Source of the DNA: an uncultured Duganella sp.
GTDB taxonomy: Bacteria > Pseudomonadota > Gammaproteobacteria > Burkholderiales > Burkholderiaceae
Length of the DNA: 64,000 nucleotides
Direction: 5' to 3'
Assembly: GCA_946482335.1 (NCBI GenBank)
Contig: CAMLRG010000001.1
Span: 16,967-80,966, forward strand
How positions within the stretch are numbered: position 1 is the first letter of the stretch; each line of letters opens with the position of its first letter. Shown here one piece after another: positions 59,501 to 64,000 of this stretch. The position numbers and the translations under genes were made by a program. Below the pieces are notes generated by a model that saw only the letters and a list, made by a program, of their open reading frames with translations, was not told where the DNA came from and made no database searches.

Positions 59501-61598
59501 GCAGCTGAATGCCAAGGGCGAGGCGGACGTGCCCCTCGACATCCCGGACTTCAACGGCACGCTGCGCCTGATGGCGGTGGCCAGCACGGCCGATGCCTAC
59601 GGCAGCGCCGACCGCGAAGTGGTGGTGTCGGCGCCGATCGTGGCCGAATTGTCGATGCCGCGCTTCGTCGGCCCGGGCGACAAATCCACCCTGGCGCTGG
59701 ACGTCACCAATATGATGGGCGGCGAGCAGGATATCGACATCAGGCTCGGCGCCGACCGCCTGCTGCGCGTGGCCGAGGGCGAGCGCAAGCTGAAGCTGGC
59801 CAACAGGCAGCGCAAGATCCTGCGCTTCGCGATCGAACCGACCGAGCCGTATGGCTTGTCGCGCATCACGCTGGACGTGAAAACGGGCGGCGCCAAGCCG
59901 GTGGCGATCCATCGCGAATACGCACTGCAGATCCAGCCGCCGGTCGCGCGCGAAGTCGATGCGCGCCGCATCCGCATTGCGCCGGGCACCACCGAAAAAC
60001 TCGATCCGACGCTGGCCGAGCGCTTCTTCCGCGGTTCGGGCACGCTGAACGTGGCGATGTCGAACAAGCCGCCGCTGAATGTGCGCAGCATCGTCAAGGG
60101 TTTGCTGGATTATCCATACGGCTGCCTGGAGCAGACCACCAGCGCGGCGTATCCGCATGTGTTCATCGACGAGGAGGGCGCCAAGGCGGTCGGCCTCGAG
60201 CCGCGCAGCCGCGAACAGCGCACCAGGTTCATCGAAGGCGCCATCGGGCGCATCGGCGGCATGCAGGGCGCGGAAGGCGGCTTCAGGCTGTGGGGCGGGG
60301 AAGGGCCGTATGAGAGCTGGCTGACGCCCTACGTCACCTCCTTCCTGATGGATGCGCGCGACGCCGGCTTCAGCGTGCCGGAAGACATGGTCAAGAAATC
60401 CCAGCGCTGGATGACCGAGCGCCTGAATGGCGCGTCCAGCCAGCTGGTGGCCATCCCGGCCGGCATCAAGCCCGACGCGCGCGGCCAGTACGCGCAGCGC
60501 GACTATGAGCTGCTGCGCAACGCCCACCAGCGCTTCGCGGAACTGGCGCACATCGGCTATATGCTGGCGCGCGATCAGAAAGCTTCGCTGGCTTCGCTGC
60601 GCCTGCTGCACGACCAGCACCGCCAGGTGGCGCGCTCGCCGCTGCCGCTGATCCATCTCGGCATCGCGCTGCAGCTGATGGGCGACGCCAAGCGCGCCGA
60701 GACGGCGATCAACGATGCCATGGGGCGGCCTTATGGCATCCGCAGCGATTGGGAATGGGATTGGCTGGGCGACTATGGTTCGGCGCTGCGCGACCAGGGC
60801 CTGGCCTACGCGCTGATGGTGCGCCACAAGGTGGAACATCCGCAGCGCGAGAACCTGCTGCCGGCGGTCGCCGAACGCATGAACCGCCGCTACTACTCGA
60901 CGCAGGAACGCATCGCGCTGTTCCTGGCATCGCGCGCGGCCGGCGGCGCTTCCAGCGAGGCTTGGCAGGCCGAGATCAGGACCGCCGATGGCGCCAGCGC
61001 GCTCACTTCGCGCAGCACCGAGCTGCGCAGCCTCGATCCGGCGCTGGCGGCCAAGGGCATCAGCATCGAGAACCAGGGCAGCAGCCCGTTGTGGGTGGAA
61101 GTCGAAGCGGGCGGCTTCCCGCTCAAGACCCCGGCGCCAAGCAGCGACAAGATGACGATCGAACGCAAATGGTTCCGGCCGGACGGCAAGCCGTGGAATG
61201 GCGGCACGCTGAAGGTGGGCGACATGCTGCTGGTGCGCCTGAAAGCCAGCGCGCCGCAGCATATCGAGGATGCGATGATCGTCGACCATATCCCGGCCGG
61301 GCTGGAAGTGGAAAACCTCAACTTGTCGCAGGGCCCGCAAGCCGGCGAGTTCACGGTGGAAGGCGTCAACCTGGCCGCCGCCATGGCCAATGAGCGCATC
61401 AAGCACCGCGAATTCCGCGACGACCGCTTCGTTGCCGCCGTGCGCCTCGATGGCCAGCCGCTGCACCTGTTCTACATGCTGCGCGTGGTGACGCCGGGCC
61501 GCTTCGCCGTGCCGGGCACGTTCGGCGAAGACATGTACCGTCCCGCCATCCGCGCCCATGGACCGGCCGGGGAGGCGGTGACCGTGGTGGACCGCTGA
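56562..61598 (+). CDS. yfhM: Bacterial alpha-2-macroglobulin (YfhM-like) with intact thioester
   Basis: A 1678-residue periplasmic protease-trap. The thioester motif CLEQ (1188-1191, YGCLEQTTS) is intact. MG domains run through the middle, including DLYRPGEQFTVSLLARNAGG and MAEFELIRVDSAG. The N-terminus is a membrane-anchor helix (residues 6-26, VLIGTALAVVVAATAAGAWW) without a lipobox Cys, unlike the E. coli protein, which is a lipoprotein. It pairs with pbpC and is thought to guard the periplasm when the wall is breached. GGGAG precedes the ATG. Confidence 0.93.
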   Translation: MNKKVLIGTALAVVVAATAAGAWWWKKPRGTQAPAGDALVADPNAPFEFKACQARLHEDRPALAVTFSAPIGPGQALDQLIEVKDFGDATSTASGAAGRGETGTVVKGSWVVADNPRVLVFPFVKAGHRYDIKLAAGIAGENGRKLAGSQTCEVTSDQMAPSFFFASKGTVLPAELNGGLPVVSVNVPEVDVEFLRVESGKLAKFMDLVAGRRSERSEDEGEEYCCDYYYNRNAFKGQTSGWQLNALRGIAESVYSNRFLVNDAKNARKTSFLPIEKVAELKEPGVYVAVMRRPGNFDNDYQVTYFYVTDIGLHVRRHANATDVFTTSLKSGKGLGGIDIEVLGEGGKVLLKGRTDGDGHGVLAGLPDKAQVLLARRDKEMSMISLREPGLDLSEFDIGGHLPRDAKLFAYSGRDLYRPGEQFTVSLLARNAGGAALPPAPIKVELKKPGGDVASTVIWQPNPKTPGYLQQRVDLPADAATGKWTLEFRADPAAKRPDTVYAFQVEEFLPERMKLTLRSDNAALRPGTDSFEVAVQGDYLYGAPAAGNRLLGSVAQERARNPLPKEWPGFIFGDFADDANKQRTELPETELDDSGKAQVDVPVKEGMQSPSRVRASFSLLESGGRPVVRSVERMWWPADAMIALRPAFEGDVAHEGGMAEFELIRVDSAGKFAPLKEAKFRLVREDRQYYWRFDADRGWHSGYTEAEEVQQDGAVALKARAKLTLPVQWGTYRLEVADPSTSLVARYRFYAGWGAQDAESVGNRPDRVRLQLDGVPAKPGSDVRVKILPPHDGEALVMVEADKVLWSTRVSVNTGGTTVTVPLEKGWNRADMYISTIVYRPGSQGDRVTPARAVGMSWLPLARDGRKLKVALTAPEQVVPDKRMVAKVKVDGAAGKAAMVTVSAVDAGILSITGFKSPDPFDFFFGKHRFGPELSDIYGKMIERMDGTVGKIKWGGDAGKRDTKSMPKKVKLVDIFSGVVQLNAKGEADVPLDIPDFNGTLRLMAVASTADAYGSADREVVVSAPIVAELSMPRFVGPGDKSTLALDVTNMMGGEQDIDIRLGADRLLRVAEGERKLKLANRQRKILRFAIEPTEPYGLSRITLDVKTGGAKPVAIHREYALQIQPPVAREVDARRIRIAPGTTEKLDPTLAERFFRGSGTLNVAMSNKPPLNVRSIVKGLLDYPYGCLEQTTSAAYPHVFIDEEGAKAVGLEPRSREQRTRFIEGAIGRIGGMQGAEGGFRLWGGEGPYESWLTPYVTSFLMDARDAGFSVPEDMVKKSQRWMTERLNGASSQLVAIPAGIKPDARGQYAQRDYELLRNAHQRFAELAHIGYMLARDQKASLASLRLLHDQHRQVARSPLPLIHLGIALQLMGDAKRAETAINDAMGRPYGIRSDWEWDWLGDYGSALRDQGLAYALMVRHKVEHPQRENLLPAVAERMNRRYYSTQERIALFLASRAAGGASSEAWQAEIRTADGASALTSRSTELRSLDPALAAKGISIENQGSSPLWVEVEAGGFPLKTPAPSSDKMTIERKWFRPDGKPWNGGTLKVGDMLLVRLKASAPQHIEDAMIVDHIPAGLEVENLNLSQGPQAGEFTVEGVNLAAAMANERIKHREFRDDRFVAAVRLDGQPLHLFYMLRVVTPGRFAVPGTFGEDMYRPAIRAHGPAGEAVTVVDR

Positions 61599-63949
61599 TG
61601 CGAAGCGCCGCCGCCTGGCTGCGCCGTCACCCCGTGCGCGGCGCGCTGGCGGCGGCGCTCAGCGTCCTGCTGCTGCTCGACCAGCTGTTCCCGCCGCCAT
61701 TGCCGCGCGACGCGCCGGGCATGCTGGTGGTGGCGCGCGACGGCTCGCCCCTGCGCGGCTGGCCGGATGCGGACGGCGTGTGGCGCATCCCGGTGACGCC
61801 GGAACAGGTGTCGCCGCTGTACCTGCAAGCCTTGCTGGGCTATGAAGACCGCTGGTTCCGCTGGCATCCCGGCATCAATCCCGCCGCCTTGCTGCGCGCC
61901 GCCTGGCAATGGCTGCATGAAGGGCGCATCGTCTCCGGCGGCTCGACGCTGACCATGCAGGTGGCACGCGCGCTGGAGCCGGTGCCGCGCAGCCTGCCCG
62001 GCAAGCTGCGCCAGCTGGCGCGCGCCGTGCAGCTTGAATTGCGGCTGTCCAAGCGCGAGATCCTGGCGCTGTACCTGAACCATGCGCCGATGGGCGGCAT
62101 CGTGGAAGGCGTGGAGATGGCCAGCCGCAGTTACCTGGGCAAGCCGTCCAGCCAGCTGTCGGCGGCCGAGGCCAGCCTGCTGGTGGTGCTGCCGCAGGCG
62201 CCCTCGCGGCTGCGGCCCGACCGCCGTCCCGAGCTGGCGCAGGCGGCGCGCGACAAGGTGCTGCGGCGCATGGCCGAGCGCGGCCTGTGGAGCCGGGCGG
62301 CGGTGGCGGATGCGCTGGTGGAACGGGTCGGCGCCAACCCGCCCAGGCCGGCCTGGCTGGCGCCATTGGCCGCCGAACGGCTGCACCAGGGCGCTGCGCG
62401 TGCCGCGCGCAAGGGCGGGCCGGACGGGCGCGGCACGGCGGCCGCCAGCGTGGTGCGCTCCACGCTCGACCGCGACATGCAGGCGACGCTGGAGCGCATG
62501 CTGGCCGACCGCGTCAGCCAGTTGCCGCGCTTCGTTTCGATGGCGGCGCTGGTCATGGACAGCAAGACGCTGGAAATCCTGGCCTACGCCGGTTCCGCCG
62601 ACTTCAGCGACGCCCGCCGTTTCAGCCACGTCGACATGGTGCGCGGCATCCGTTCGCCCGGCTCGACCCTGAAACCCTTCCTGTACGCGATGGCGCTCGA
62701 CGAAGGGCTGGTGCATTCGGAAAGCCTGCTGGCCGATACCCCGCAATCGTTCGGCGGCTACGACCCCGGCAACTTCCAGGCCAGCTTTTCCGGCCCGGTC
62801 AGCGTGTCGGAAGCGCTGCAACGCTCGCTCAATGTCCCAGCGGTGGACTTGCTCGACCGCCTCGGGCCGCAGCGCTTCGCCGCGCGCCTGTCCGGCGGCG
62901 GCCTGCGCCTGCAGCTGCCCGCCGATGCCCAGCCCAACCTCAGCCTGATCCTCGGCGGCGCCGGCACCAGCCTGGAAGCGCTGGTCGGCGCCTACCGCGC
63001 CTTCGCCGCCGGCGGCCTGGCCGGCACGCCGCGCATCACGCCCGATGCGCCGCTGCGCGAGCAGCGCATGATGAGCGCCGGCGCCGCCTACATCATCCGC
63101 AATATCCTCGAAAGCGGCGGCCATCCTGACGCGCCCTTCGTCGAAGGCGACGGCAGCGGCGTGCGCCTGGCCTGGAAGACCGGCACCAGTTACGGCTTCC
63201 GCGATGCCTGGGCGGTCGGCGTCAGCGGGCGCTACACCATGGGCGTGTGGGTCGGCCGCCCCGATGGCACGCCCAACCCGGGCTTTTTCGGCGCCAACGT
63301 TGCCGCCCCCTTGCTGCAGCAGATTGCGCTGGCCATGCCGCGCAGCGGCGCGCCCGCCGTCGTGCGCCCAGCCGACGTCGGCACCGCGCAAATCTGCTGG
63401 CCGCTGGGCACCGCCGCCGCGGCCACCGCCCCCGAGCATTGCCATGTGCAGCGCACCGCCTGGGTGCTGCGCGACACCGTGCCGCCCACCTTGCCCGACC
63501 GCCTGCGCAGCAAAGGCTTGCTGGAGCAGGCCTGGTTCGATCCCGCCACCGGCCGGCGCACCACGCCCGGCTGCCATCCGGCCGCCCGTGCGCGCGAGAT
63601 CGCCCGCTGGCCGGCCTTGCTGGAAGCCTGGCTGCCGCCGGCCCAGCGCAGCGGCCATGGCCTGGTGCCCTGGTCGGCCGACTGTCCACACATGAGCGGC
63701 AGCGCCGGCGTGAAGCTGATGGGCCTGCGCGACGGCAGCCGCCTGCGCGCCGCACCCGGGCAGAAGGAAGTGAGGGTCACGCTGGACGCGGTCGGCGGCA
63801 GCGGCAAGCTGTATTGGCTGCTCGACGGCCAGGCCGTGCCAGGCAGCGGCCGCCGGCAGGCCCTGGTGCTGCCGGGCGGCGCCCACAGCATTGCCGTCAT
63901 CGACGCCGCCGGGCACTACGACGCCCTGCAAGTCGATATCGACGGATAG
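61598..63949 (+). CDS. pbpC: Penicillin-binding protein 1C
   Basis: A 783-residue bifunctional class A PBP, complete. N-terminal membrane anchor, glycosyltransferase domain with Glu83 (GYEDRWF) and GGSTLTMQVAR, transpeptidase domain with Ser356 and Lys359 (SPGSTLKPF) and KTGTS (527-531), then the C-terminal PBP1C domain (GLRDGSRLRAAPGQKEV). It makes or repairs peptidoglycan, typically in partnership with the alpha-2-macroglobulin. Its ATG shares one base with the previous stop (TGATG), so they are translated together. Confidence 0.95.
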   Translation: MRSAAAWLRRHPVRGALAAALSVLLLLDQLFPPPLPRDAPGMLVVARDGSPLRGWPDADGVWRIPVTPEQVSPLYLQALLGYEDRWFRWHPGINPAALLRAAWQWLHEGRIVSGGSTLTMQVARALEPVPRSLPGKLRQLARAVQLELRLSKREILALYLNHAPMGGIVEGVEMASRSYLGKPSSQLSAAEASLLVVLPQAPSRLRPDRRPELAQAARDKVLRRMAERGLWSRAAVADALVERVGANPPRPAWLAPLAAERLHQGAARAARKGGPDGRGTAAASVVRSTLDRDMQATLERMLADRVSQLPRFVSMAALVMDSKTLEILAYAGSADFSDARRFSHVDMVRGIRSPGSTLKPFLYAMALDEGLVHSESLLADTPQSFGGYDPGNFQASFSGPVSVSEALQRSLNVPAVDLLDRLGPQRFAARLSGGGLRLQLPADAQPNLSLILGGAGTSLEALVGAYRAFAAGGLAGTPRITPDAPLREQRMMSAGAAYIIRNILESGGHPDAPFVEGDGSGVRLAWKTGTSYGFRDAWAVGVSGRYTMGVWVGRPDGTPNPGFFGANVAAPLLQQIALAMPRSGAPAVVRPADVGTAQICWPLGTAAAATAPEHCHVQRTAWVLRDTVPPTLPDRLRSKGLLEQAWFDPATGRRTTPGCHPAARAREIARWPALLEAWLPPAQRSGHGLVPWSADCPHMSGSAGVKLMGLRDGSRLRAAPGQKEVRVTLDAVGGSGKLYWLLDGQAVPGSGRRQALVLPGGAHSIAVIDAAGHYDALQVDIDG

Positions 63950-64000
63950 GGCTAGTGGCATAAAAGTCGGGGTCAGCTCTGGCAACCGGACATTTCGCGC

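Noticed and set aside
56487..61559. 1690-codon open frame antisense to the alpha-2-macroglobulin
   Set aside because: A striking length, but the amino-acid makeup is that of a GC-skewed antisense frame, and the sense frame contains the thioester motif.
1..64000. tRNA, rRNA, CRISPR, integrase or prophage genes
   Set aside because: Looked for cloverleaf arms, spaced direct repeats and recombinase motifs by eye and found none. A dedicated scan would be decisive.

Overview
The window is high-GC DNA (well above 60% by eye) with a strong G/C bias at third codon positions. Gene content and protein style suggest a betaproteobacterium of the Oxalobacteraceae (Massilia, Duganella or Janthinobacterium-like). 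This rests on recalled family resemblance, not on a database search. There is no rRNA, tRNA, CRISPR array or intact insertion sequence. The overall theme is metal and oxygen stress, followed by ordinary chromosomal genes.

Layout. (1) 1-4.2 kb: an arsenic locus with a partial thioredoxin-type arsC, two different ArsR-type regulators in divergent orientation, an ArsN-like acetyltransferase/flavoprotein fusion with a Cys-rich tail, a 43-residue microprotein and an MFS carrier. (2) 4.2-5.2 kb: a small winged-helix-like gene with two DUF5985 membrane proteins. (3) 5.2-17.7 kb: a low-oxygen island holding a CBS protein, a copper P-type ATPase with two YHS domains, DUF2933, an ICMT-like membrane protein, a nitroreductase, a second P-type ATPase with an unusual PEEFP motif, a Pat-like acyl-CoA synthetase/acetyltransferase, a hemerythrin-like protein and a tandem universal stress protein (USP), plus decayed USP and DUF202-like remnants. 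(4) 17.9-25.1 kb: a Cus-type copper/silver efflux operon with a CusB-CusF fusion. (5) 25.2-30.4 kb: a TonB receptor, a PepSY protein and a PepSY-ferredoxin-reductase fusion. (6) 30.4-33.9 kb: an Lrp regulator divergent from hppD, a second USP and a DinB protein. (7) 33.9-40.7 kb: a Czc-type RND operon and a decayed cation/proton antiporter. (8) 40.7-56.5 kb: mixed housekeeping and accessory genes, including a TetR-controlled oxidoreductase, xthA, a secreted subtilase, an amino-acid permease and a chemoreceptor. (9) 56.5-64 kb: an alpha-2-macroglobulin/pbpC pair.

The most interesting regulatory signal is a 14-bp FNR/Anr-like dyad (TTGAtCCAGgTCAT family). It stands upstream of the CBS gene, the copper ATPase operon, the 9.2-15.3 kb operon and both intact USP genes. 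In four of these five cases it lies exactly 23 bp from a plausible -10 hexamer (22 bp in the fifth), and three share the identical 8-mer CAGACTGG there. That is the geometry of class-II FNR activation. It would place metal-ATPase, nitroreductase, acyl-CoA/acetyltransferase, hemerythrin and USP functions in one oxygen-responsive regulon. The regulator gene itself is not in the window.

The metal genes form a coherent set. Arsenic detoxification, Cu+ export across the inner membrane, periplasmic Cu/Ag export (the CusA methionine triad is present) and divalent-cation export (the CzcA proton-relay residues are present) lie within 40 kb. Each RND operon is preceded by a small secreted Cys-containing protein whose likely promoter sits so close that its mRNA would be leaderless or nearly so.
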